Shown: piece after piece, positions 29,730 through 37,852 of the stretch
Numbering within the stretch: position 1 is the first letter of the stretch
Layout of the letters: each line of letters starts with the position of its first letter
NCBI GenBank assembly: GCA_027311945.1
Contig: DAICXZ010000003.1
Coordinates: forward strand, 62,001 to 126,000
Length of the DNA stretch: 64,000 nt
Source: Erythrobacter sp.
GTDB lineage: Bacteria; Pseudomonadota; Alphaproteobacteria; Sphingomonadales; Sphingomonadaceae
Direction of reading: 5' to 3'
The notes under the pieces: model-generated
Databases searched by the model: none
Told to the model about the DNA's origin: nothing
What the model saw: the letters and a program-made list of their open reading frames with translations, nothing else
Program-made: the position numbers and the translations under genes

Positions 29730-30078
29730 CTGACGACGAAACTAAATTCGACCGCATACGCGAAGCCATGGCAATGAGCGAAGCACCTAGCGCTGTAGAG
29801 ATATTAGCAGCTTAGAAAGCAGCATCTCCGAACGGGTCCGGCGATTGTGACGAAACTTACACTCGCCAGATACTTCGAACGCTTTTCTAAATCATGGGAA
29901 TATTCGCCCCGTTACCACGACGCATTAGCTACGCCAGCAGTTTACCGCTTGTTGCACCTACTCACGATACTGATCGAAGAGATAAGGCAGTCTCGACCCG
30001 CCCTTCGCCAGCCAACCCCCTAGCAACCCACCCCCCAAAGCCCTATCTCGCGCAGGACAATCTGGATCGACCTGCCCC
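29730..30078. other. Gap between foreign gene and TraB/GumN paralogue 2
   Basis: About 350 bp of AT-richer sequence. The first 85 bp hold the possible frameshifted tail of the preceding gene (frame open 29645-29815). The rest shows no convincing gene, repeat or terminator; short open frames here lack ribosome-binding sites and family resemblance. The GC content returns to the chromosomal level at about 30000. Confidence 0.6.
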
Positions 30079-30981
30079 ATGCAACTGCTCAAGTCCCTCG
30101 CCCGCGCCGCTGGCACCATTGCCCTCATGTTCACGGGCGGCTGCGCGTCGGCGGATGCCGATCCGCAGTTTGCCGCTGCGCCGGCTCATACCGGGCCAGC
30201 CTTGTGGAAACTCGCCGACGAGGACACCACGATCTACCTGTTCGGCACGGTCCATGCCCTGCCCAGCGATGTCGACTGGTACGACGGCCATATCGCCGCC
30301 GCCTTCGAGGAATCCGATGAACTCGTCACCGAAATCGCCATGGACGACCAGCTTGCACTCACTCAGGCGCTGACCGGCTCGGCCATGCTCGCCGACGGGC
30401 AGAGCCTGCGCGACCTGATGATGCCCGAAGACCGCAAGGAATACGAGCAGGCGATGATCGACCTCGGCCTGCCGCCGGGCGCGCTCGATCCGGTGGAGCC
30501 GTGGTATGCGGCGATGAACCTCTCGGTCCTGCCGCTGATGCAGGCGGGCATCGACCCCGCCGCGGGGGTCGACATGACGCTCACCCGTGCGGGCGCGAAC
30601 AAGCGCAAGGATGCGCTCGAAACGCTGGAGGAGCAGGTCGCCCTGTTCGACGATATGCCGATCTCCGCCCAGCTGACCTTCCTCGACGCAACGGTCGAGG
30701 CTGTGCCGCAGGCGGCAAAGTCGCTGCGCGAACTGATCGACCTGTGGGTGGTCGGTGATGCCGTGGGCCTTGCCGCCAAGATGAACGAGGGGCTCGAAGA
30801 CCCGGCGCTTTACCAGCGCCTGCTGATCGACCGTAATGCCAACTGGGCCGGATGGATCGAGCATCGTCTGGCCGAGCCGGGCACCGTGTTCATCGCCGTG
30901 GGCGCGGGCCATCTGGCAGGCGACGGCAGCGTGCAGGAGCAGCTGGCCAAGCGCGGATACAAGGTCGAGCGGGTCCATTGA
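30079..30981 (+). CDS. TraB/GumN family protein, paralogue 2
   Basis: A 300-residue relative of the preceding TraB/GumN gene. It has an N-terminal hydrophobic export signal ending near FTGGCASADAD, possibly a weak lipobox, then the block DEDTTIYLFGTVHALP with the first GX2H, and VAVGAGHLAGD with the second at the C-terminus (NWAGWIEHRLAEPGTVFIAVG). Its TGA stop overlaps the TTG start of paralogue 3, so they are translationally coupled. The active-site proposal comes from family work and has not been shown for this group. Confidence 0.88.
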   Translation: MQLLKSLARAAGTIALMFTGGCASADADPQFAAAPAHTGPALWKLADEDTTIYLFGTVHALPSDVDWYDGHIAAAFEESDELVTEIAMDDQLALTQALTGSAMLADGQSLRDLMMPEDRKEYEQAMIDLGLPPGALDPVEPWYAAMNLSVLPLMQAGIDPAAGVDMTLTRAGANKRKDALETLEEQVALFDDMPISAQLTFLDATVEAVPQAAKSLRELIDLWVVGDAVGLAAKMNEGLEDPALYQRLLIDRNANWAGWIEHRLAEPGTVFIAVGAGHLAGDGSVQEQLAKRGYKVERVH

Positions 30982-31847
30982 TCCGTGCCTTGCTCGCCGC
31001 GCTGCTGCTGTCCTTCGGGCTGGCTGCGTGCGACCTGCTGGAGCCCGCACCCGAGCAGATCGCTCCGGGCGATCCTGCCCCCGCCCTATGGGAAGTGACC
31101 GCGGACGGCGGCCAGAAGGCCTGGCTGTTCGGCACCATCCACGCCCTGCCCGACGATGCCCGCTGGCACAGCGCCGCGCTCGATAGCGCTTTTGACAAGG
31201 CAGACCTGCTGGTGGTCGAAATTGCCGACCTCGGCGATGCCAAGGCGGCGGCGGAGGCTTTCGGCAAGCTTGCCTATACGCCCGGCCTCGGCCCGTTCCG
31301 CGCCCGGCAGGATCGGGCGTTCAACGATCGGCTCGATGCGAAGATCGGCGACAACAAAGGCATCCTTCCGACCAATATCGAGGACTGGGCCGCCGCGCTC
31401 CGGATCGCCAGCGCCTCGGCCGAGGATTCCGGCGAAAATGGCGTGGACCGCGCCTTGCTGGCGGGGAACAAGCCGGTGGTGGGCCTCGAAAGCTATGCCG
31501 CGCAGTTCGGCATTTTCGACATGCTCTCGCCTACTGACCAGAAGGCGCTGCTGCGCGCTGTGGTCGAGGACGACAGCGGCGAGGACGAAAAGGCCATGCG
31601 CGCGGCATGGCTTAGCGGCGATCTCGACAAGCTGTCGCATCTGGCGATGACCGGGATGCTCAGCGAACCGGGCCTGCGCGCCGCCCTGCTCGATCAGCGC
31701 AATTGGGCCTGGGCCGAGCAGATCGCGCCGATGATCCTTGCCGGACGCAAGCCATTCGTGGCCGTGGGCGCGGCGCATATGCTGGGCGAACAGGGGCTGC
31801 CTGCGCTGCTCGAAGCGCGCGGGATGCGTGTCCGCCGCAAGCAGTAG
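30978..31847 (+). CDS. TraB/GumN family lipoprotein, paralogue 3
   Basis: A 289-residue member of the same family with a good lipobox, LAAC in LLLSFGLAACDLLEPA (Cys at about 17), so probably lipid-anchored. GX2H motifs are GTIH in AWLFGTIHALPDDAR and GAAH in VAVGAAHMLGEQG. The start is TTG at 30978, overlapping the previous stop as TTGA; it is the only codon that gives a full signal sequence. Divergence from paralogues 1 and 2 is greater than between those two. Confidence 0.88.
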   Translation: MIRALLAALLLSFGLAACDLLEPAPEQIAPGDPAPALWEVTADGGQKAWLFGTIHALPDDARWHSAALDSAFDKADLLVVEIADLGDAKAAAEAFGKLAYTPGLGPFRARQDRAFNDRLDAKIGDNKGILPTNIEDWAAALRIASASAEDSGENGVDRALLAGNKPVVGLESYAAQFGIFDMLSPTDQKALLRAVVEDDSGEDEKAMRAAWLSGDLDKLSHLAMTGMLSEPGLRAALLDQRNWAWAEQIAPMILAGRKPFVAVGAAHMLGEQGLPALLEARGMRVRRKQ

Positions 31848-31949
31848 TTGCATTTGCGCCCGATCCGGCTATAGGCGCGCACTTCCGGCCATGGTCATCC
31901 CTGGAGGCGTGGCGGGAAGATAACTCAACGCAACCGAAAGGCATTCCTC

Positions 31950-32585
31950 ATGAGCGACGCTCTGAACCTGCCGGCCGAGCTGCGCGAACGGGCTGGCAAG
32001 GGAGCCTCCCGTGCGCTGCGTCGCGAAGGCCGTGTACCCGCTGTCATTTATGGCGGCAACGAAGAACCCACCCCGATCCACGTCGAAGAGAAGTTGCTCT
32101 CGCGCCAGCTTGGCACGGGCCACTTCATGAACTCGATCGTGATGCTCGAGGTCGATGGCAAGACCATCCGCACGCTGCCCAAGGATGTGGCGCTGCACCC
32201 GGTCAGTGATCGCCCGCTTCACGCCGACTTCCTGCGCCTTGCCAAGGACGCCAAGATCGAAGTCGCGGTTCCGGTGGTCTTCATCAACGAGGAAGCCAGC
32301 CCCGGTCTCAAGAAGGGCGCCGTGCTCAACATGGTCCGCCACGAGCTGCAGCTCCTTTGCGAAGCCGACAAGATCCCGAGCGAAGTCGAAATCGACGTCA
32401 CCGGCCTCGAAGTTGGCGATTCGATCCACATCAGCCACGTGAAGCTGCCCGCGGGTTCCGAAAGCGCGATCACCGATCGCGACTTCACCATCGCGACCGT
32501 GGTGGCCCCCTCGGCTCTAAAGCGCGCGACCAACGAAGCCGCTGCCGCCGAAGGCGAGAGCGAAGAGAAGGAAGGCGAGGAGTAA
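31950..32585 (+). CDS. rplY: 50S ribosomal protein L25 (CTC form)
   Basis: The 5S-rRNA-binding protein L25, long CTC/TL5 form of 211 residues. The N-terminal domain ([27 protein letters not shown]) binds RNA, and the C-terminal beta domain has [20 protein letters not shown] and an acidic Glu-rich tail. A ribosome-binding purine run (AACCGAAAGG) precedes the ATG. It is followed by a strong terminator and then pth; the rplY-pth pair is conserved in many bacteria. Confidence 0.96.
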   Translation: MSDALNLPAELRERAGKGASRALRREGRVPAVIYGGNEEPTPIHVEEKLLSRQLGTGHFMNSIVMLEVDGKTIRTLPKDVALHPVSDRPLHADFLRLAKDAKIEVAVPVVFINEEASPGLKKGAVLNMVRHELQLLCEADKIPSEVEIDVTGLEVGDSIHISHVKLPAGSESAITDRDFTIATVVAPSALKRATNEAAAAEGESEEKEGEE

Positions 32586-32615
32586 TCCTTCGCCCCTTTA
32601 TCGGGACAATCAGCA

Positions 32616-32650
32616 AGCGCCGGGCCTCGCGAGAGGTCCGGCGTTTTGCT
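32616..32650 (+). terminator. Rho-independent terminator after rplY
   Basis: Stem CGCCGGGCCTC pairs with GAGGTCCGGCG around GCGA and is followed by TTTTGCTTTG. It separates rplY from pth, so pth probably has its own promoter or partial read-through. Confidence 0.88.
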
Positions 32651-32699
32651 TTGCCCGGAAATTTGCATTCCACGGCATTTCGACTAAGGGCGCAGCGCG

Positions 32700-33269
32700 A
32701 TGCAGCTTTGGGTAGGCCTTGGAAACCCCGGTCCGCAATATGCGATGAACCGGCATAACGTCGGCTTCATGGCGGTGGACGTCATCGCTGACATGCACGG
32801 GTTCGGCCCGGTGCAGAAGAAGTTCTCCGGCTGGTTGCAGGAAGGCCGGATCGGCAACGAGAAGATCCTGCTGCTCAAGCCAGCCACCTTCATGAACGAA
32901 AGCGGCCGCTCAGTGGGCGAGGCCATGCGGTTCTATAAACTGACGCCCGACCAGCTCACTGTCTGGCATGATGAGCTGGATCTGGCCCCGTTCAAGGTCA
33001 AGGTAAAGCTGGGCGGCGGCCATGCCGGCCACAACGGGCTGCGCTCAATCGACCAGCATTGCGGTGCGGAATTCCGCCGGGTTCGGCTCGGGATCGGCCA
33101 TCCGGGCCATAAAGACCGCGTCCACGGCTATGTGCTGGGCAACTATGCCAAGGCCGAGCAGGACGGTCTTGCCGAAATGCTCGGCGCGGTCGCGGCCGAG
33201 GCCGAGTGGCTGGCAGCGGGCGACGACGTCCGGTTCATGAACGATGTGGCGCTGCGCCAACAAGGTTAA
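32700..33269 (+). CDS. pth: Peptidyl-tRNA hydrolase
   Basis: Releases tRNA from prematurely ended peptidyl-tRNA. The 189 residues begin LWVGLGNPGPQYAMNRHNVG with the catalytic His at about 20, followed by KPATFMNESG, WHDELDL with the conserved Asp, and GGGHAGHNGLRSI. Length is normal for the family. Start ATG is the first possible codon after the rplY terminator. Confidence 0.96.
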   Translation: MQLWVGLGNPGPQYAMNRHNVGFMAVDVIADMHGFGPVQKKFSGWLQEGRIGNEKILLLKPATFMNESGRSVGEAMRFYKLTPDQLTVWHDELDLAPFKVKVKLGGGHAGHNGLRSIDQHCGAEFRRVRLGIGHPGHKDRVHGYVLGNYAKAEQDGLAEMLGAVAAEAEWLAAGDDVRFMNDVALRQQG

Positions 33270-33336
33270 CCCCCCGAAACTTCGTCGGAACTTTTTACAC
33301 CTGCAGCATAGATCAATAACCGTTAACCAGTGCGAT

Positions 33337-33351
33337 CCGCAGAAAACTGCG
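33337..33351. promoter_or_regulatory. Palindrome upstream of the PEP-CTERM gene
   Basis: CCGCAGAAAACTGCG lies just upstream of the sigma-54-type promoter. The same 15 bases occur on the reverse strand at 47493-47508 between the divergent Tad modules, there extended to a perfect 16-bp dyad. It may be an operator or activator site. Confidence 0.45.
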
Positions 33352-33352
33352 A

Positions 33353-33369
33353 TTGGCACGGCGATTGCG
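33353..33369 (+). promoter_or_regulatory. Sigma-54-type -24/-12 promoter
   Basis: TTGGCACGGCGATTGCG matches the RpoN consensus TGGCACG-N4-TTGC exactly, at the right spacing, 45 bp before the ATG of the PEP-CTERM gene. Sigma-54 control of PEP-CTERM genes by the PrsK/PrsR pair is known from other proteobacteria. No activator gene is in the window. Confidence 0.7.
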
Positions 33370-33413
33370 TTACACTTGACCAGATGGATTTTAACCCAGA
33401 AGGGAACAGGGAA

Positions 33414-33779
33414 ATGAAGATCAAGACCACCGCCACCGCCGTCGCTCTCGCACTGAGCGCGCTTGTCGCTTCCGCTCCGGCGCACGCGACCTGGAGCTGG
33501 GGCAACTGGGGCCACAAGCACTACAGCGGCTGCGGCCACAACGGCTCGTCGAGCAGCAGCTCCTCGTCCAGCAGCTCCTCGAGCAGCAGCAGCTCGTCGT
33601 CGAGCAGCACCTCGGGCGGTTCGACCAGCACCAGCACCGGTGGCTCGACCAGCACCGGCGGTTCGTCGGGTGGTTCGTCGGGCGGCACCCCGGTTCCGGC
33701 TCCGGGCGCGCTCGGCCTCTTCGGCGCTGCGGCCATCGGCATCGGCTTTGCCCGTCGTCGTCGCAACAAGGGCAACTAA
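33414..33779 (+). CDS. PEP-CTERM sorting-domain protein with polyserine tract
   Basis: A 121-residue secreted protein: signal peptide ending at APAHA (about residue 25), a short aromatic/His segment (WSWGNWGHKHYSGCG), 21 consecutive serines at residues 45-65, Thr/Ser/Gly repeats, and a C-terminal PEP-CTERM-like tail VPAPGALGLFGAAAI then RRRR. Such tails are recognised by exosortase and removed at the membrane; Ser/Thr-rich bodies are typical and are thought to be glycosylated matrix proteins. The serine run uses AGC, TCG and TCC in mixture (11, 7 and 3 codons). No exosortase gene is in the window. Confidence 0.85.
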   Translation: MKIKTTATAVALALSALVASAPAHATWSWGNWGHKHYSGCGHNGSSSSSSSSSSSSSSSSSSSSSTSGGSTSTSTGGSTSTGGSSGGSSGGTPVPAPGALGLFGAAAIGIGFARRRRNKGN

Positions 33780-33914
33780 GCGCCCAAAGGGTCTGATCGC
33801 CCTTAAAGATCTCCGGTAGGCATTGGCCCGCCTCCCGCACCACGGTTCGTCAGAGACGGACGCGGTGCAGGAGTGCGGGCTGATGTTGTTTTACAGGTAG
33901 AGAAAAAGGCTTCG

Positions 33915-35021
33915 TCAGCTTGCTTTGGCGAGCAGCGCGCGGTCCTCTGCCGTGCCTTCCGGGCTGTTCGCCAGAGGCTCGATCACGCGGCGCGCCTCGT
34001 CCTTGTCGCCCGTTTCGAGCAAGACCTCGGCGTAGCTGCGACGCACACTTTGATCGTCCGGCGTCAGACGAAAAACCGGCGCAAGCTGCGCACGGGCCAG
34101 TTCAAACTGGCCAAGCCGGCGCAATGCTTCACCATAGAGCCCCCGTGCGTCGGGATAGCCGGCAATCGCGCTTTCGTGTTTTTGCAGCTCGTCGCGCACG
34201 GCCGCCCACTTGCCGTCCTCGGCCTTCACCCGGGCATCGAGGAAGATGAACTCGACGTCGTTCGGATAGGCCTCGAGCCCGCGCGCCACCAGCGGACGCA
34301 GAAGGTCGATCCGCCCCAGCTTGCCCATCTCGGAAATCGCGCCGAGCAGCGCGGGCCGATCGAGCGGGGTAATATCGAGAATGCCAAGGTAGGCGCGCGA
34401 AGCCAGTTCGGTGTCCTCGTCGAGCTGCGCCAGTCGCGCGGTGACGAACAGGGTTTCCACCCGGCCCGGCGCCGCTTTCTGCGCCTGTGTGACCAGCGCG
34501 CGCGCGGCATCGGCATTGCCCTGCGTAAGATACCACGAAGCTTCGGCGACGATCAGCTTGTACTTGTCGCCCTCGGCCTCGCGCCCTTTCGCAAAGGCGG
34601 CTAGCATCTCAGCCTCGTCGCCATCCTGGCTCGCCGCGAGCGCGCGCAGGCGCCAGGCTTCGGCGCTCTGGTCGTTGGCGAGCAGGTTCACCGCTTCGCG
34701 CGTATCTCCTGCCTGCAAGCTTGCTTCTGCGCGCAGCAGCGTCTCGTCAGCAACGGCTGCACCAAGGTTGGCCAGACGGTCAAGCGTAAGCAGCGCATCG
34801 CGGCCCTGCCCCATCGCAACTTGCGCGCGTGCCATGATCTCCAGCGCGGCGGCATCGTCGGGGTTGTCGCGCAGCGCCTGCTGCGCCGCATCGCGCGCGG
34901 CGAAATAGTTCTGGCTGGCGAAGGCAGCTTCGGCATCGCCCCTGTGGTCGGCAACGGGGTTGTCGCAGGCGGCCAGCAGCAGCGCGAGTGTGAGGGCGGC
35001 AAAAGGTCGATTGGTCATCAT
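33915..35021 (-). CDS. TPR-repeat lipoprotein
   Basis: A 368-residue predicted lipoprotein with lipobox LLLAAC (Cys at about 18) followed by tandem TPR-type helices: FFASQNYFAARDAA-like pairs at about 30-60, then repeats through GYPDARGLYGEALRRLG and a last pair at the C-terminus. It is convergent with the PEP-CTERM gene. PEP-CTERM systems often include a TPR lipoprotein (PrsT), but that family is much longer, so the closeness may be chance. Starts ATG 35021 or 35018. Function unknown. Confidence 0.82.
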   Translation of the reverse strand: MMTNRPFAALTLALLLAACDNPVADHRGDAEAAFASQNYFAARDAAQQALRDNPDDAAALEIMARAQVAMGQGRDALLTLDRLANLGAAVADETLLRAEASLQAGDTREAVNLLANDQSAEAWRLRALAASQDGDEAEMLAAFAKGREAEGDKYKLIVAEASWYLTQGNADAARALVTQAQKAAPGRVETLFVTARLAQLDEDTELASRAYLGILDITPLDRPALLGAISEMGKLGRIDLLRPLVARGLEAYPNDVEFIFLDARVKAEDGKWAAVRDELQKHESAIAGYPDARGLYGEALRRLGQFELARAQLAPVFRLTPDDQSVRRSYAEVLLETGDKDEARRVIEPLANSPEGTAEDRALLAKAS

Positions 35022-35171
35022 GCCTGCGCTTATTAGCCGAAAAGCGGAAAGAATCGATGAAGGATGCGTGCCCTCGCCCGATCCCGAAGCTGGCCAAGCG
35101 GCCCGTGCGCGGCTAAGGGCCACGGCCTGTCATCCGCGCCGATTGGCGCCACAATACGAAGGATCAGCCCC

Positions 35172-36272
35172 ATGGGCTTCAAATGCGGGATCGTCGGCCT
35201 GCCCAACGTCGGCAAGTCGACCCTGTTCAACGCTCTCACCGAAACGCAGGCCGCGCAGGCCGCGAACTACCCGTTCTGCACCATTGAGCCGAACGTGGGA
35301 CAGGTCGCCGTGCCCGATCCGCGGCTGGACCAGCTGGCCGCGATCTCGAAAAGCGCCAAGGTGATCCATACCCAGCTCTCGTTCGTCGACATCGCGGGCC
35401 TTGTTAAGGGCGCCAGCGCGGGCGAAGGCCTGGGCAACCAGTTCCTCGGCAATATCCGCGAGGTCGATGCCATCGTCCACGTGCTGCGCTGCTTCGAGGA
35501 TGACGATATACAGCACGTCGCCAACAAGGTTGATCCGCTGGCCGATGCCGAGGTGGTCGAGACCGAGCTTATGCTGTCGGACCTCGAGAGCCTCGAAAAG
35601 CGCGTCGACAACGCCAAGCGCCGCGCCACGGCGGGCGACAAGGAAGCCAAGGCACTCGCCTCGGTGCTCGGCCAAGCGCTGGAACTGCTGCGCGACGGCA
35701 AGCCCGCCCGCCTTACCCAGCCCAACGGCGACGACGAGGAGCGCCTATTCGAACAGGCCCAGCTGCTGACCGCCAAACCGGTGCTCTATGTGTGCAACGT
35801 GGGCGAAGGCGACGCGGCGACCGGCAACGAGCTTTCGGCCAAGGTGTTCGAAAAGGCTGCGACCGAGGGCGCGCAGGCGGTGGTCGTTTCGGCTGCCATC
35901 GAAAGCGAGATCGTGGCGATGGAGCCCGAGGACCGCGCCGAGTTCCTCGCCGAACTGGGGCTTGAGGAATCGGGTCTCGCCCGCGTGATCCGCGCCGGAT
36001 ACGAGCTGCTCGGACTCAAGACCTTCTTCACCGTAGGCCCAAAGGAAGCGCGCGCCTGGACTTTCCATGATGGTGCCCGCGCCCCGCAGGCCGCTGGCGA
36101 GATCCACACCGATTTCGAACGCGGTTTCATCCGCGCCGAGACCATCGCATTCGACGACTACATCACGCTTGGCGGCGAAAGCGGTGCGCGCGAGGCGGGC
36201 AAGCTCAGGCAGGAAGGCAAGGACTACGTCGTGCAGGATGGCGACGTGATGATGTTCAAGTTCAACGTCTGA
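35172..36272 (+). CDS. ychF: Ribosome-binding ATPase YchF
   Basis: An Obg-family P-loop protein that prefers ATP. The 366 residues have the Walker A GLPNVGKSTLFNALT, the G3 region FVDIAGLVKGASAGEGLGN, a coiled-coil insertion around SLEKRVDNAKRRATAG, an altered G4 motif (CNVGE instead of NKxD, the basis of ATP preference) and a C-terminal TGS domain (FFTVGPKEARAWTFHDG...). The start at 35172 begins the universal MGFKCGIVGLPN; an upstream in-frame arm is not conserved. A strong terminator follows. Confidence 0.96.
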   Translation: MGFKCGIVGLPNVGKSTLFNALTETQAAQAANYPFCTIEPNVGQVAVPDPRLDQLAAISKSAKVIHTQLSFVDIAGLVKGASAGEGLGNQFLGNIREVDAIVHVLRCFEDDDIQHVANKVDPLADAEVVETELMLSDLESLEKRVDNAKRRATAGDKEAKALASVLGQALELLRDGKPARLTQPNGDDEERLFEQAQLLTAKPVLYVCNVGEGDAATGNELSAKVFEKAATEGAQAVVVSAAIESEIVAMEPEDRAEFLAELGLEESGLARVIRAGYELLGLKTFFTVGPKEARAWTFHDGARAPQAAGEIHTDFERGFIRAETIAFDDYITLGGESGAREAGKLRQEGKDYVVQDGDVMMFKFNV

Positions 36273-36292
36273 TCAGAACAGCAGAAACAAGA

Positions 36293-36331
36293 ACGGCGCG
36301 GGAACCGAAGTTCCCGCGCCGTTTGTATTTT
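36293..36331. terminator. Bidirectional terminator between ychF and the convergent gene
   Basis: A perfect 13-bp stem ACGGCGCGGGAAC / GTTCCCGCGCCGT with a CGAA tetraloop, followed by TTGTATTTT on the forward strand and TCTTGTTTC on the reverse strand. It probably serves ychF and the reverse gene ending at 36349. Confidence 0.9.
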
Positions 36332-36348
36332 CAGCCTTCCGGCAGTGC

Positions 36349-37575
36349 TTAGCCGGCCTTCTGCTCAGCGTAGAGCACCCACATGTCGGCCACGGGCTTG
36401 CGCGCGCCGGTCACCTGGCCAAGGGTCGCAACGGCTTCGTCGTACTTGCCCTGCATGACCTGAGCCATGCCCTTGCGGGTCATCGCTTCGTTCACATCGC
36501 CGCCCTTGTCGGCCACGGCCTGATAGAGCGTCTCGGCGCGGGCATAGTCACCCAGCGACCACAGCACGTTGGCCGATCCCATCGCATCGAGCGCATCGCC
36601 GCTCTGGCCTTCCGAGAAGGTCGCATCAGGATTGCGGCGATCAGTCGCCGCACGCGAATCGGCAATCGACTTGACCTCGACATAGTAGTTGTCGCCAGTG
36701 TCGATCAGCCCGGCCTCGACCGCCTCGGCCATCACCGGCAGCACCTCGTTCGACATGATGCGCGGATCGAGCGCTTCGATGTAGCGGATGTACTCGGCAC
36801 GGTTCGACAGGGCATCGGTCTCGCGCATCAGGCGCAGCAGATCGAGTTCGACCTGCGGTTCAAGCTGACGGATCGCGCCAACCACCTGAAGCGACTTGAG
36901 CCAGCCAGCGCTGCTCGGGTCCGCCTTCACCAGCGCCTTCGCCAGCGAGATCGACTCGTCGTACATGTCGTTGGTGTAGGCCGCGCCAAGGGTGCGCTCG
37001 ATCCATGCGACCGGGATCGTGCGGCCCGCCGCGGCAAACTCAGGCTCGATCTGCTCGATATAGGCGACCGCACCGGCCACGTTGTCTTCCTGCAGATAGG
37101 TCTCGATGATGAGGCCCTGCGGATCGTTGTCGGTATAGCCAGCTGCCAGCGCGGCGGTCAGCGCAGCGCGCGACGCAGCATAGTCCTTGGCGTTGTAGGC
37201 GAGGTTGCCGACGAAGAACTGGAACTGGCCAATGCGCTCCGGCTCGACCTTGCCGCTTTCGAGCATCAGCTCGAGGCCGCGACGCTGCCAGGTCGGATCG
37301 TTAAGGTTGTTGCCAATCATCAGCGCCATGTTCCCAGCCGCATTGCGATCGTCTTCGTTCTCGATCGCGGCAAGCACAGCGTCGAACTGGTCACGCGCAC
37401 CGGCCCAGTCCGGCGTCTCACCGGTGGTGATCTCGGCGATCGGGGCATAGGCCTCACGGAAGCTACGCGAATAGTCTTGCGCCTGGGCCGAAGTGGCGAA
37501 CAGCGCGCCACCCGCCAAAGCCAGCGCCATCGCGGCGCGCGAGGTGAAGCGGCTAAAGGCGAACTTGTGAATCAT
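36349..37575 (-). CDS. Secreted helical-repeat protein of unknown function
   Basis: A 408-residue protein with a Sec signal peptide (LALAGGALFATSAQAQ, cleavage near residue 33) and a body of helical pairs with TPR character (ALMIGNNLNDPTWQRRGLELM, NVLWSLGDYARAETLYQAVA, GMAQVMQGKYDEAVATLGQV). I recognise it only as a sphingomonad-type periplasmic repeat protein. The ATG at 37575 has CAGGAGAG upstream. It is divergent from gyrA with a 277-bp gap. Likely a scaffold; no enzymatic motif was seen. Confidence 0.8.
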   Translation of the reverse strand: MIHKFAFSRFTSRAAMALALAGGALFATSAQAQDYSRSFREAYAPIAEITTGETPDWAGARDQFDAVLAAIENEDDRNAAGNMALMIGNNLNDPTWQRRGLELMLESGKVEPERIGQFQFFVGNLAYNAKDYAASRAALTAALAAGYTDNDPQGLIIETYLQEDNVAGAVAYIEQIEPEFAAAGRTIPVAWIERTLGAAYTNDMYDESISLAKALVKADPSSAGWLKSLQVVGAIRQLEPQVELDLLRLMRETDALSNRAEYIRYIEALDPRIMSNEVLPVMAEAVEAGLIDTGDNYYVEVKSIADSRAATDRRNPDATFSEGQSGDALDAMGSANVLWSLGDYARAETLYQAVADKGGDVNEAMTRKGMAQVMQGKYDEAVATLGQVTGARKPVADMWVLYAEQKAG

Positions 37576-37852
37576 TGATAATCTCTCCTGAACTTGCGAA
37601 AAACAGGCCATGGGGGCCGTCATCGCTCCCGGTTGTGCGTACTGCATAGGAATGCCCGAGATTGCAAATTGCTCCTAAACACGGGCCGGTGAACTTCATT
37701 TGAACGCTCTTTGCAGCATATTGACGACACAGGCGCGCGCAAATGTGGAAAAAGCGCATGCTTTCGCCCACAGGGGCCACCCGTAACTGGCGGTTTGCCA
37801 CCCTATGGCCTAGTCCGTTGGCAACCAGAACAACAACGGATTATCCATCGCA

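Noticed and set aside
29894-30373. A 159-codon forward open frame ahead of TraB/GumN paralogue 2
   Set aside because: Its second half overlaps paralogue 2 in another frame and it has no ribosome-binding site or family resemblance.
33546-33608. Serine-coding run as a possible CRISPR or microsatellite
   Set aside because: Codons AGC, TCG and TCC are mixed without a fixed unit, and the frame is that of a PEP-CTERM protein. There are no spacers.
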